Assembly (NCBI GenBank): GCA_028015205.1 | Contig: CM051517.1 | Coordinates: 60,201,455-60,265,454, forward strand | Direction of reading: 5' to 3' | Length of the DNA stretch: 64,000 nucleotides | DNA from: Mytilisepta virgata | Taxonomy: Eukaryota; Mollusca; Bivalvia; Mytilida; Mytilidae | Shown here: piece after piece, positions 11,801-26,800 of the stretch | How positions within the stretch are numbered: position 1 is the stretch's first letter | Layout: the number at the start of each line of letters is the position of its first letter | Program-made: the position numbers and the translations under genes | Notes under the pieces: model-generated | Seen by the model: only the letters and a program-made list of their open reading frames with translations | The model's database searches: none | Told to the model about the DNA's origin: nothing

Positions 11801-14800
11801 AATTTGCTCGTTACGTTATTCGGGTCAATCACATTTATGTTGTATTAACAATGGATATTTAAGTGCATCAATTCACACACGCTTTACCAAGTATTCACAT
11901 AAACGGTTACAACTTTAGTAAATTTTAGATAAACTAGTACAGTCTATTATCTTACATAATGAATAACAAACACCATTAATGGTGAAGTCCATGCCTTTAA
12001 CATGCTTTTATAACCATTAAAACGGAAAGCATCCTGAAATAAAAAAAACTGTGATAATGAGACTTATAATGAATTTATTTGAAACTAAGTCTGATTTTTA
12101 TCAGTGTTTCCACTTTGCTAATCATCGTGTTTTCATCTTTCAACCTACATAATCCGAATAGGAAATCAATAATTATGAAAACAAAGATATATAATCAGCA
12201 ATGGAATGAACAAGGAGGAGAACAAACAGACAAAAAAAAAACACCATACATTAAAATAAAAAAGCGGAAACCTTGAAATACGGATAGAAATGTAGGTGGT
12301 CCAAAACAGTAAGCAATTCTTGTCAACTGCACTCACATCCAGTGGTAAAGAAATGTAAAATTATTCGAATATCTAGGAGTGTCTTATTGTGATAATAAAG
12401 AGGACAAATACATATAGGAGCAATCCAACAACTGCAAACCATTAGACAGATAAACCCGGGAAGATAAATCAACAACCACTAGCACAACAAATAAACACTG
12501 CAAACTAAAAATTAATGAACATCAAAAACTCCTATAAAACCAGGAGAGAACTAAATGATGGTTGATCTTTGCATATAAGGAAAACAAACCAAATAATACA
12601 AATGATTTGCAATATGTGACCCCACCCAGAAAATTGAAGTGATAAACGGTTCCCAAATCTTATAAAACACAATTTCTTTCAATGACAGGCAGATGACAAA
12701 TTATGCACATATATGTAATGTATTTGTTGGTTAGAAACAAAGAAAACCTGCCTGTATCCAGTCTGTCCATTTAGTCGTTGCTGCGGAAGAGTTGTTCTCA
12801 TTCAAACAAGGCCAGGTTTCATTGTACCATATTCTGTCAAGAAGCCTCTGGACACAAGGATGTCCGATAACATCAAGCATGTTATTTTCATAAGCACATG
12901 TCACTGGAGAAAGTTCTAAATCCCATAATTTTACTTTCTGTTCCATCAATTTGATGACATCGTCTGGATTATCTTCATAGAGTGAGTTTTGCATACTGAG
13001 AACCCGTTGTTCAAATAATCTGCATATTAAATTCGAAATTTAACTATAAACGATATCGTTTCGATTTTTCTATCGTAGTGATATCCCACTTAATTTCATT
13101 TGTCGTCGAGGTCAGTTTATACGTAATTGAAGACACAAAGACTTATTTAATACACCACCACAAGAAGTATAGATGCAACTTAAGAGATCGCAGCATCATA
13201 CATATTTATCAAGATGGTAACTTTTAATACTTAAAAGTCCACTTGTGTTTGCTACAGATTAAATTTAAGAAATAATTCATATTAGCCATAAGTTTTGCTA
13301 AAATTCTTCGATTCTCCATAAAATAAAAGTGAATACTGAAGTGTATATTCGGTAAATTTTGTGTTTGGTTGTGTTTCCTGTTGTCAAATTAATTCTTACT
13401 TAGAGTGTTCCATCAATTCTCCGTATAACTTCTTGTCTTTTGTAGGCTCTACACAATCAGCCATGTTTTTGAGAAGGCTGCTTGCCATAATAGCAGTGTC
13501 TACAAACACAGTTGTTTTTTTTATCATTGAGACAAGGAAAGTATTTCAAAAAGTTACAAATACTAACAAGTATATTATAAGTATCTAAATAAATTCCCAA
13601 ATACATTCGTGCGTGTATCGACATTGCAGTTTATATCAATTATTCTGGCCGTTATTGTATTAGTCCGAGATACCTATAACCAACTACGGCTACTTTAACT
13701 ATCAATATGAAAAGTCAGCATTAACAGTGCTAATAAATTGTGTAATTTGTTTTATGTATATTAGATTTATCTACATTACTTTAAATTCCATTTACTGTTT
13801 CCATGTAAATTTTTTTAAAGGGTTTATTTTAATTTTGTCAGTTAAATCTGTTGTTTCCGACCTTACCCTGTAAGCGGATTTTCCTTGTAATATCTTGACG
13901 GTCAGGCGTGACGTATTCCTTGATTCTTTTATAATTATGTTTATCTTTGCTCTCATTAGAAGTACGAATCATGCCTTCATATTAAATCATCTTTTGTACA
14001 TAGAATTGGAACATGAGATAGTGATTGTTTCTTAAAATTACTATCAGAGCGAGATCGTATTCAGCATTTCAAATTTAATCCCGAGGGATCGGATGGGATA
14101 CAGAGGGCAATGGAAAGATAATTAAATTGAGAGGATACTGCAGCCCTCTATAGCAGATATTAGTGTACCGTTCTAATTTTTTTACTTCTACAGGTGATAT
14201 CCCAGTAACAGGTTACCCACCACGGTCTACGTTGTTGATGCTTCATATATGTACATGTGACTTTAACAATTGGAAAAACTAAGTAATACTTTAATGGTGG
14301 TATGATTTGAGACTTTTGATATAAACCTTCAATTTGCATTCAACTGTAAAAAATGTAGATCACGCAAATATACACTAAACATGAGTTTCATTGGACTTTT
14401 ACGATGTTTATAGTGCAGATACAATTAACTCTATAGCTGCAGCCATATTTCGTTGCTAAGTAAAGCTGGAGTCCGGACAGAATAATTATCCTTATGCAGG
14501 AATAAATACTTAATTGTGGATAAACATCGGAATGGAACACACTCAAAACCTACATGTACATGTGTATGACCAAACAGGATTGAGATAATAAGATCTAACC
14601 AAGATATATGCATTGCATTCAAACAACACTGCTTACAACCATACACTATTGAAATAACCAATTAAACTCACCACAGACACTGTTGCAAAATTATAATTTT
14701 TTAATGATTTTGTCTAACTTGTTATATGCTGGATGACACTGCTATTCTTAATTAGCAATACGAGTAAAACTCCGCTAAAACAATCAGTAATGCACTTAAA

Positions 14801-17800
14801 ATATAAAATATACATACGAAGCTGGTTGTCACATCTTGCCCAGAAAACTCTGGCCATTTCTACTCTGTGACCTAACAATGCCCAAGCCAACAAGTCATGG
14901 AAGACATTTTCTATAAAGAATATGAATACATTTGACCTAAGATTAGATGTTGTTCCTAAATGTCCTCAACCCGTTGATCTTTACGCTACCGTACATGTTT
15001 TTCTCTCCATCATCATTGATTGAAATTAAAACTGTCATTATGATGTCAATTTCAAAATCAGTTTACGATAAATAAATAGTGAAATTAAAAAAAACAATAT
15101 TTCTCTTCCTATTATTTCTATCTAAAAATATTCACGAGAAGAACTGTGATCTTGCTATGCATAGAGTATCTTAAACTTTGTAGGAAAGACATCAAGTAAA
15201 ATTTGTATAGAAGAATTAAATGTTCCATCCAGTTTTGGTCATTTTATAGTTATATCTGTAAGATTATATAATAATTATCATTATCAATGTCAAATGGGGA
15301 AAGAAACTAGCATTGGGTTTTTTTTCCATATATGATTTGAAAGGTATTTAACAAATTTGTTTTGAAGATGTTTGAAAAGAAAGCAAGGCATGTCATAATT
15401 CTGGTAATTGACCATAAAACACTATGGTTGACTTCTGCAGGAAGTATCTTCCGGAGCACCCTCGGATTTTTGGTGGGGTCCATGATGTTCATATGTTGGT
15501 TTAAGTTTTTAATTGTAGTGTATGTATTGTTTTGTTGTTGTCTTCGTTGTTCTGTGGAGTTTGTCACTTGTTTCGATTTTCCCCTCCTTCGAATATCCCT
15601 TTGGTATTTCTTGACTCTACTTCATAAGTTACAAGAAAAATATTAAAGAATTATATTTACATTTATGTGTAAGGTTTTATCATACCTAACTTGATTTGCG
15701 TTTAAAACCAATAAGGGTCAAGCAAAATTCCAAAATATATATAGAGTGTTCTGAGGTACAAATACTAATGCATTTTACTATCTATATACCTCAGTTTGTG
15801 GAATGGATTTTTGAAAATCTAAATCTTAGAATTATAAGACAGTTTTTTGTTCGTTAATAAACCTTAATTAGTCTCACAAGAAAAGATATAAATTTTACAC
15901 TTAGTAAAACAAGTAATACTTCAAAAATGATTCTAAATGTGAAATTTGCAATAGAAAAATCCATGCCCTTGAAAATTTGAAAATTTTGATTAACATTATT
16001 ATTTTATACATATATCTCTTATATTAAGAAAACAAAATGGAACAAATTACTTTCACAATTATATGCCTGACACTTAAATAGTGCTATATGAACAACAAAT
16101 AAGGTAAGAACATAAAAGGAATTTATCAATCTTCATGTTTTTACATCTGTGGTATACTCGTTGTGTATATTATGGTATCTTCTCTTTTCTATCATGAGAT
16201 AATGCATTTTTGTTATTAATTTTATAGTTTCAAATTTAGGGTGGTTCAGGTATTGTTCAATCTGCGAATTTGTTTTCATACGTTTCATACGTCAGTGTTT
16301 GTGGACTGTAAGTACCCGATGGCAATATCAGCCCAGTAGCCAGAATTTTTGTCCTGGCATGATTCAATATTTAAATGCCTTTAAATTTTCCGTGCAAAAA
16401 TTTATAGAAATTGCTAAGGCTCTTCCTTTTGATAGAGAGGTAACCCCGGGCTGAGTTGGGATTCCTGTTTGTTTTAATTATTTTGGTTTTTGATGGTTGT
16501 GCTTATTAATGCATCATTATATCTCTAACTGCTTTTCCGACATTTTGATCTCGAGCACTGCTGATGAGTTGTCAGTCAACGAAATGGCCATACAGTGCAT
16601 CCATTTATTTCGGTATTTTGTGATACAGTTTATTTATATACATTTAATATACTATAATTATCGTCTTATTTTGCAAAACGTATTCGTTTCATAAAAAAAT
16701 TAAATTTGTTGTTACAATGTATTCCTTATATATAACAAAATAATGTGATGACACGAACAGTTGGGGGGCCTCGGTGGCCGAGTGGTCTAGGTAGTTCGTC
16801 ATGACTACTAATGATCACTAGCCTGTCAACACAGAGATTGCGAGTTCGAATCTCACCTGTGTCGGGGTGTGTTCGACTCGGATCTAAATTGACAACGATT
16901 GCCAATTTTCCTACCGACAGTCGGTTGTTCTGTCCGGGTACTCCGGCTTCCTTCACCGATAAAAAATATAGCCAAATGTACTGAAAACGGCGTAAAACCC
17001 CCAATTAAACAAACAAACAAACAAACGAACAGTTGATAACTTTGCGAACGGTGGAATCAACATGACATATACTTGTACTATCAAGACGAAATGTCCCAAC
17101 TAAATATTTTATTATATAACCTGTTTCTGTTGAATATTTCGGTTCATACTGGAAACAGGACATAGAGGATTTGGCATTGGATCTTCGTACTGTAATACAT
17201 ATGTTATTGTAATTAGTTTTCACTGTATTCAAGATACAAAATATGGGTATTCAGTTCTGATTTTGTACATATGTACAAGAATATAACATTGTGCGGGATG
17301 AAGATAGGATAACATCGGATGCCCCTCGCCCCCCCCCCCCCCCCCTGTAAGATTAATCGTTCTCTAACTCTAAGAACGATTAAATTTTATCCGAGGTTTT
17401 CTGACAATTACCTTGCATTGTAATAGTTATAGCTATGAACCATGCATTGGTTGTTTGTTTTTCAAATGATTTGTTGTTTATATGACGTTTTTTGTGACGT
17501 GATTACACAATTAAAGGTACACAATCGCTAGTCGTAATAAAAAATTAGAAGCAGATTTAAACACAGACTTGTAACTCGAGCAACATGGGTAAATGTCAGA
17601 CACCGTAACATCTAAGCTTATTCGTTGGTTGTGCAAGACAGAGGCGGGTAAGTTAATCGTTTTCTAACTTGGGGAACGATTTTTTAGTCTTAACATGGTG
17701 TGTCTGTTATTCCGCAATATTGCTCAAGTTAAAAATTCAAATTTTGTTTACGACCCCTGATTGTGTACACTCCATTATAACGGAAAGTATATAACCAAAG

Positions 17801-20800
17801 AAATATGATTTAAAAGACAAACAGCCAATCCATCGTTATAACCATTAACATGTATGGCATTATACAATAATTAGAATTATTATTCATTAAAACGTATAAA
17901 CTGTTGCATTTAATCACTGAAGTAACACAATTTTGTTCAATGTCAAGGTTGGTTCTTTCAGTTAAAAAAACCGCTTAATTCGACCAAACGTTTCAATTGT
18001 AGGCAGTTTATTTTCCTAAATCGAGGGGCATGTTTTATTGCCTTCTCCGAGGGTTTCACGGGAGGCTTTACATGTTTTGTCATGTTTGTTTCGTCTTAGA
18101 ATAAGATTAGGGCACCCCCTTCATAACCTGTAAAAATTGAACTGTCTTGTCTCAAAACTAAAAAAGTGTTTCTTATGAAAATTATATGTACATGTATCAT
18201 TTCATCCGTTGTTAAGCTTTAGTAATCTGTATTGATCTTATATGATGATACAAATATATCAGGAATTTTAATTAATTTGTTTAAATTATTGATGATTCTC
18301 ATATTACTCAAAGACATTGTGTTCCTTTTAAACTATATATCACGAGCTTTATATTAATTGGGGTTATAGATACCTTTTGCATAGTTCAAAAGATTCTGAC
18401 ACATATGTCTTCCTGCCATACGCACTGCTGTATTTGTATCTGTCATGTGCAAAGTTTGATCCGTTATTTCCCCATCCAGTACTTTATTTTGTCGAAAACC
18501 ATTGCAGTCAGGTTGAGTACATTCAAACACGAAAGTAAGTCCGCCTAAATTCCATAATTTCATGCACGTTTCACTGCAGGTAGACTGCAAAATTAAGATG
18601 AACGTTTAAATTTTATTTTTTTTTAGTTGCTTGATTGTAATGCCTAACATACCAGACACTTGTTTTGACGTAGATTTCTCTTTCAAATCTTGTTTGTATT
18701 ACGTTGGGATCGTCCTGAATTTGGTAAGGGTACGCTTAGAGCTTCTGACTTTTTTTGTTTACTTTACAACAAGATTTAAGATGAACATTTGCAATAAAAG
18801 CGCCGTTAGCTTGCTTTTGCAATCATAGTTTAGTTCTACATGAAAATAAAAGAAACTAGCCCAATTTTTTAATTTCACTTTTCGTTATATAGATGATGTG
18901 TTTTCGTTAAATAACGATAAATTCCAAGACTTTCTACAACTCATCTACCCCAGTGAACTTGAAATTGAGGATGCTACAGATACATCAAAGTCCACTTCAT
19001 ATATGGATTTGTTTCTCGAAATAGACAATGAGGGACATCTTAAGACAAAACTTTATGACAAACGTGGTGACTTCGACTTTCCTATTGTTAACTTTCCCTT
19101 TTTGAGTAGCAATATACCAGCATCGCCTGCACATGGCGTCTACGGTTCTCAGCTTATCCGATATTCAAGGGCATACGCAAGTAACCAAGACTTTCGACAA
19201 ATAGGCTTACTGTTGTCACAAAGGCTTCTTAACCAGTTTTTATTAGGGATATATGTCATCACTTAGGACATTTTAGGGTCGTCAACATAATCGATTTACT
19301 GTTACAGTGTTCCAATATCTAAAGTGGTGTTGGACCTGTGTCCACTGTCGTAACATTACATGTACCTCCACTGATTTGTGACTACGGAGTAGGAACTTCT
19401 TACCTTTCCGGAGCACCTGAGTTCACTCCTGGTTTTTGTGGGAGTTCGTGTTGTTCATTGATTTTTAGCTATCAGTGTTTATTTGTAGTACTTGTGGGTG
19501 TTCATTTGTCCCAGGGTTTTGTCTGTCTAATGGATTGCGTTTTTCGGATTGCTAATTGGGTATATTTTTCCTCTTCTTTACCCCAAATCAGTTATCCTTT
19601 TTTATCTATTTACTGTATTAATACTTTTTCATTAATCATATGAGAACCTTCTGAGTCAACACATTGCAATTGTTGATATTTAGTAGATGTATATCCGTTT
19701 TGATATGAAATGTCGGTAAAAGAAGACCTAATTTTATGTGAAAAGTTCGTAATATCGATTTCCAAAGAAAAGAAAATCTCATGAGGTTAGGGTGGCTGAA
19801 TAAAGACAATATGAAAGGATTATGCATTTTTATGCTAATTGGCAAGAATTCATCTTCCTTTTCGGGTGCATATGGTAAATTATATGAATTACATTGTTTT
19901 TACCAGTAAATGTTTGAACATTGATATCAATAAAACACTGACTCACGACTACAATTTTATGTACTTACAAAATGTACTGAATGGACATTTCTACAGTCTT
20001 TACCGTCGCAATCAGCACATTTAAATGTCTAAAATGTATAAAATATACAATGTATTAAATAAAATACTATTTCTTAAGGATATTTGGTTTTTGATTAGAA
20101 GTTCAAATTTTTTAATAAAGTAGTCAGTAGTAAGAGACAAGTTTATACTGCATTTACATAAATATTTTGTGCTCGCTTATGTGATTTTGTGTCTGTGGGT
20201 TGTCTGAAGGATGATACATATGTGTCAACAAGTATGCCATTGTTGACATTTCCTGTTATCTCAATTGTGTGTTTATTTCAACGTCTATATGTGCTGAGGG
20301 CCTACTGAAGAAACTAATTAAGTCTCCCAAATGAAGTTTGAGACTTATTATTTTTGCTGCGTTTCTTATTATTCTTACTATTCTTATTTTTATTCTTCTT
20401 CCTTTCTTACCATCCCTGGACTTGTCCTGGCCATTACTCGGATACTGGATGGAGGATTTTCATGCAACTACACATGATGATAACCCTCTATGTGGACATT
20501 GACCTTATGGTGCCAAATGTAATGGGGGGGGGTACTTGGAGTCTTGACCAGCCCTCCCAAACATCTACTGTTTTAAATAACCTGGAAATGGTTGAGATAT
20601 CCTTCCTAAAACCATATATTTTGTTACTCTTTATGAGAAGATGCATTCACTGTTGTATAAAGGGGGTCGCAAAGGGGAATGCCCCATAAAAATTTGACTT
20701 AATTATAATTTCAAAAACCTTGAAATCCCCACCCTATAACCTTATACCATATTGTGTTACTCCTTACCAGATGCATTTTTGTAGATGGTTGCATTCATTG

Positions 20801-23800
20801 GGATTCCAGGGGGTATGCTCCGCCCCGGAACTTAAGATTGGTCTTTTTAATTTGGAAACCCTATAACCATATATATTCTTACTTTTTTTGGTATTGATAT
20901 ATATATTTATATATGGGAGATACCTAGTTTAATTACTGTTTACAAAGACTAGACTTCTAAACATGGAGAGCAGCGATAAAACCACTGTTTTCTCATTATA
21001 CGACCGTAAATATTTACAGACCTTTTATTGTATGAGCTTGTTGTCGTCGTCGGTGTCGGCGTCCGTAGAGAGTTAGCTATCCGCCCAGTTCCTTTTGTTA
21101 TATTGAAGGTATCCTTATAACATTTTCTGGTTACTCCATACATGTTTGTGTAACTTTTGTCGTTACAGAGATAAAAGGAATTCATCCAATTTCAATGGAG
21201 ACTTCTTCCTTGACATTTTTATGAGTGCATCCAGTAGCGTGCCAACAAATCTTATACGATTTGTTTAGATATAAGGGGTTAAAAGGCATAAAAATCAATG
21301 TGATTTGATATGTACATTTTGACATCAAATTCTCTTTATTGACCTTGATGACTGCCTTCTTTGGTAAATCAACCAGTTTGTTTTATCTTTTATTGTTTCC
21401 GAGATATAAGGGGTCAATATTAGCATTTTGGAGGAAACACAAAATTTTATTCTTCATCTAATTAAAAATATTTTTTTTCTTTTAATTAAATCTTGATGAT
21501 TGCTATCAGTCGTATGTCAACAGATTTATTATATCGTTTACAGTTTTTTAGATATAGGGGTTAAAGGGGCGAAAAAGCAACGTGGCTAATTTTCTCATAT
21601 CTGGTTTTTGTGGTATATGTTCAGTTAAGTGTCGTCTAATATTTCATGATACTGTTTGGTGCATTAATCAGAAAAGAAATAAAAAACACAATGTTTTACA
21701 GAGAGAGTCAACAATGACCCAAACTCCCTTTATCTATCCATGGTAACCGCTTGCTAGAACTGCAAAAATGGTTGTAGCTTTATTAAATGAAATAGTCAAA
21801 AATAACACTTACATAAAGGGTTTAAACCTATCTCGTAATAGAGTTCAATAGAAATGAATAGTATTCGTGAAAGACCAGTATAAATTTATATTCTTAAAGT
21901 CAATGGGAGAAAGAGCAAAAAATCTACCAGTAGCTAGTTTATCTTCTGGTCTATTGGCATATCTCGCATATCGAAACAAAATCCATAGAGCACACAGAGA
22001 AGTACAACATATAAATTTTCTATATAAAATATTAGTATCTTTGGATTGTTATTTTCTAATTACTTCAGGTTAATCTTGTGGTTTAAAACAATGCTTGACA
22101 CAGAAAGAAAATTGGATTCCTTATCTTAGCTATTACTTAACTTGACAGAACATAGCAACGTACATAGGCTGTAGATTGAGATGCAGTAGAATCTTGGTGA
22201 TTTTTTTCATTATGTCTAAGTAAATTAACTTTCGATTCTTTGAACATCGATTTCTCGAATTCTGGAACTAATTTTCTGGTCCATATAACAGTAATATAAT
22301 GTTATTTACTCTCAGTACCTCGAAATAATGTTTAATTGGCGTACGTGACAAATAAGTTAAAAAACCAAAAGTCAGATCATTGATGACAATTAATTGCCAA
22401 TTACAGGTCGTTGATAATCCACTTGATTTTCATAGATGATTTAAATTATTCTTAAATTATTATTTCCACATCAAGATTTGATAAGTGGATACTGTTTTAA
22501 CAATCAGATAAAAAAGGATGTCAATTAAACTTTATTGCTGGTTCGTAACAGAATATTTTCTGGACTTCGATGGCTCGAACTACCGATGTCTCGAACTAAT
22601 CTTACAGACCCCTTCGAGTTCGAGAAATCGAGATTCTACTGTATACATGTTTATCGTACATATATCCAATTATCCCAATTACCTTATACATATATTACAC
22701 TATACATGCATAATGGTGTTAAATTTTGAAGCATTCTACAATTTCGATACATTGAGTTTAACATGTATAAAGAATTGTAGTTCCCGCAAACTTGCCTGCT
22801 CATAAAGTCTTTCAAAATAAGCAGGATTGAATGAAACTCCATTCTGAAGCATTGCAGAAACATACTCCTCCCTGTCTGCTACTATGGCCTCTAGCAACAA
22901 CAGCTCTAAGTCCTTCAATAAAAAATATATAAATTCCATGTATCACATTCAATTTATTTAAAAGTACTTACAGTGAATATAGCTATAGCAAAGTAATCGA
23001 TTTATTCCGTGACATTTCGCGCGATTAGTACAACTAGTAAAAACTAATAATAAAAAAAATCCGAAAAATAATTAGAATCAACAAGGAAGTACAAAAACTA
23101 AAGTAAATGTGACAATGTGAACGCCAATAAAAAATAATGACATTAAATGATCCGGAGTTGTAAGCATGTTTTGCTCCATTACCGGCATCTGCTACATTTC
23201 ATATGAGTAATGTCCGGTGAATTGTCAAGTAAGGGCAGGTGTTAATTACAATTTAACATGTACACATTTGTACTCACACACTCAAAACTCATTAAGTATG
23301 CCCAAACATTAGCAACATCAATTCCAAAGTGCATCATTTTAGATTCTCCCATATTCCTATTTATACTAAATAGGCAAATCTTTTCATACCTCCAAAAAAA
23401 TCGGGGAATTAGATAATGCAAAGGAGATCTTAGTTTATCATGTGAAAGGGAAATATACAGAATTATCGAAACTGGTAACTGATGCAATAGGCGATGTTAC
23501 AAAAAAAGATTAGATTCCTATCTACAGTTGCGACCAGTCATAACCTCTCGTCCAAGTTAACTTGCAGCAGTCAGGAAAAAGAATAGCTCTGGTCCAGAAC
23601 AATTCTAGTAAGGAAGAAGAACAGCTCTGGTCAAGAATTAGAGCAGTCATGGTCCACGACTGCTTTTTAGAACATCTCTGTTCAAGAATCAGAGCAGTCC
23701 TGGTCCAAGACTGCTTTTTATAGCAGCTTGACCATCGGCTTTATTTCACTGTGGTATTTTTAATTATAGTGTTACAAAAAGACTTTACTGAAACTTTAAG

Positions 23801-26800
23801 TTAAGATTTCTTTTTTATTTTAAATCCGGACAGTTACTAGAACTGTTCTAGACTATGACAGGTTAGAGCTGTTCTAGACCAGGACAGGGTAGAGCTGTTC
23901 TTGACCATGACAGCTTAGGGCAGTCAGACTTTTATTCCAGAGCAGTTCTAATGCATACAAGTTAACATGTTGAGAAATTATATCTGCACCTACAATGTAA
24001 CTGTACATAATCTACAATGCACATTAAAATTTAAAAATAAAATGCACATCTCATTCATACCAGTTCCCGATGAATTGTTGGTTGGATGTATGGACTATTG
24101 TTTAACGTCCAGTGGCATGTTTTACATACATATTATGACCAGAACATGTTGATGTGAAATTAATATGAACCCGACAAGCTGAGCCGGATTTATGTCGTGC
24201 TAGCTCAAGAAGCATCATTTCGTAGGAAGACTTACAGATGTAAATGTATCACAGCACCAGACAAATTATACCAACTCCAAGCCGACCCGTTTGGCTCGCA
24301 TTCCTAGATGCCGCTTGAATTGCCGACAAGTAGCAATTACCAATTCTAATGTCTTTGTTGTCACGTGGATCGAACCCGTGATTTCTGCACTCCTGACGAG
24401 CACCCTAAAACGAGGGTGTTAGTTCTGATTGAAAGAAAAAGATACTTCCAAATGTAAAGAATGAAGTAAAATTAAAATGATCCTGGAGCGTGTGGACAGC
24501 TATTTAGGTTGAGGCCATGTGATTTTCACAGATATCTAAAATAATTTCAATATTTATTATATTCACTCATAATGCATTTGCGTGCTCGCCCCGAGTGCGG
24601 AAGGTCGCGGGTTCGATCCCCGGCCGGGTCAAACCAAAGACATTAAAATTGGTATTTGCTGCTTCTCCGCCAAGCACGCGCCATCTAGGAGTAAGAGCAA
24701 AGACTGGTCGGCTCGGAGTCAGTATAATGTGTCCGAGTGAGGTGACAGTTACCTCGTGAGCTAGCACATTAAAAATCCGACTTAGCGTGTCGGTCTAGTA
24801 CAAAGCAGGGATCATATTCATTACCATATCAACATGTTCTCGTCCTGATATGCACCTGGTTGCCACTGGACGTTAAACAATTATTCATCCATCATCCATA
24901 ATGCATTTCTGTGAATGTTTCCAAAGTGAATTAGGAAATAATATAGAAATTATTCTCTCTTACTCTTCTATGTTATTTGATGCTTAATTATGTTTTACAT
25001 ATAATTTAACATTTGTCGGACATATGTACATTTAATTCAACTAATATCCCTTCGGCCATTTTATACAAGTAAACTATTGCAATGGTAACAGTGGAGGTAC
25101 ATTGTACATGTTTATATCATACCTTTTGTCTTTTTTCTGGATGTTCATGGTATATTTTTTCTTGGATATACTGGTAAGCAATAAAGAAGTACAGGGAGAG
25201 TGATCCAGGTTCGAGAAACCATTGATACTTTTCCATCAGGCTTCCATCTGGAAATGTTGTTTCAATATAGGTTTATACTGATACGTTTTAAAAAATAACA
25301 CAAAATTCTACAATAAATTGTATGTCGTAAAATTAGGACAATGCAGATATTTGCATGAACGTGTTAATTAAAGAATTTCCAATGTAACAATTTATTTACA
25401 ATTTCACATTAAAAAGGAAGATTCTGAAAACATCCTATTGGTCGCTTTATGATCTTTAATGGTATCTCCACAAGACACACTCCCGTGTTCCACAATTATC
25501 AAATAAAACATAGAACCAATCAAAGATAAACTCAAACCATTTAAAATATACACAGATCACAACCAAAAATCTGTTATGAATGGACAATTGCCATAATAGT
25601 AGAAATATCTACTAAACCGTGTTTCCTCTTAGAATGTAGGTGAATCCTGCTCCTACATGAAATCTTTGTGCGCACAAAAATGTTAATTTGTTGTGATTAC
25701 ACACAGATAAACAATAATATTGATAGGAAAATGCTTCAGTAAATTAAGATCTATGCAAGTTTACACGTTAATATATTTCACATTTCTTTAATTTGTTTTA
25801 TTGAGGTAATTTGATGGTTTTCGTCATAAATACAAGTACACAACACAATAGTTCACATGGGTAATTATACACCCTTTTCAGAATTTTATGATTTATGTTT
25901 AAGTTTCTTTTTGTTATTACAGTGCTTATAGTATACCTCATGGAATATTCTCGAGTTCTCCCTGGTTGGAAAGATGTGGTGTTTTAATCAACTCTCGCCT
26001 AAACTCCTCCTTTTACATGTATTTAAGGATTGTTTTGATCGCATACCATCATTTTATGACATACTACCTTCTTAACAGGAAATTAATTTGATCCTTTACA
26101 TTTCAGCTGAGTTTTTCAATAACTGTGTTTTGGTTTGTAATTGGTGTATTTCTTTTTTTTTTCATTTAAAGAAAACAAGAGTGGTTGATTGCCAAAATGG
26201 AGATATATTGGAAAAGTATTTAGCATAGCCTTTGGGTGACGGTGGTATTCTAGATTGAAATAGGTCTCCTTTCGTGTGGTAATCGGGTATACCACCTTTA
26301 ACTGTATATTACTGTTTTTCACTATTTCATCCCCTTTACAAAATGTAAGATATGGGCGTCAATTTATAATTAAGGTTATTGATTTCTGAAAATAAAAAGA
26401 AAGCTTAAGAATCCTTATCCGTAATAGTTACCAAATCGTTCGTAATTTACAACACTACAAGTTATGGTCTCTCCTTTGTCGTTTTTTTCGTCTTCCTCAT
26501 CATAATTCATCGGATCTAAAATGAAATTGGTCTGAACGTTAATCTACGAAAACTTACACTGTATCTGTACACATTATGTATAAACAAAAATTGTATTTAT
26601 TGTGATTAAGCATAGAAACTGACATCTAATTGATTGTTGTTTGTGTAACGTCCAGTGGCAAATTTTTCATGCTTCCGCAGGTCGAGAACCAGTTCAAAAA
26701 GATATATCAAATACAATTCTGGGAGGGGAAAATTGACTTTTATATAGCAATATTGTTTGTGTTAGAATCCCTATGAAGGATATACATATACTGTGACTTA

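Larger units (their letters stand above)
14911..18373 (-). other. Intron 14, 3.5 kb, repeat-bearing
   Basis: The intron holds an opposite-strand retroelement tail (15420-15625), a complete SINE with target-site duplication (16764-17024), a C-run (17329-17345), and a small hairpin (17347-17390) whose arm recurs near 17650. Between 15630 and 16750 I see only AT-rich DNA. Confidence 0.6.
22913..25122 (-). other. Intron 11 with palindromic repeats and two SINEs
   Basis: It contains a palindromic repeat cluster (23525-23945), a SINE on the minus strand (24090-24420) and a SINE on the plus strand (24580-24896). The remaining sequence is AT-rich. Confidence 0.6.

Noticed and set aside
16764..16860. 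A tRNA gene (A-box-like and B-box words present)
   Set aside because: It is the head of a SINE with a full body, (AAAC)n tail and target duplication. No clean cloverleaf was evident.
16726..17232. Minus-strand frames of 92 and 75 codons
   Set aside because: The first covers the SINE; the second is AT-rich flank with no motif or splice support.
20354..20689. Plus-strand frame of 111 codons starting with a hydrophobic run
   Set aside because: The hydrophobic start is a translated TTCTTATT microsatellite and the rest lies in a diverged repeat.
24567..24767. Minus-strand open frame of 66 codons
   Set aside because: It lies entirely in a SINE with a target-site duplication.
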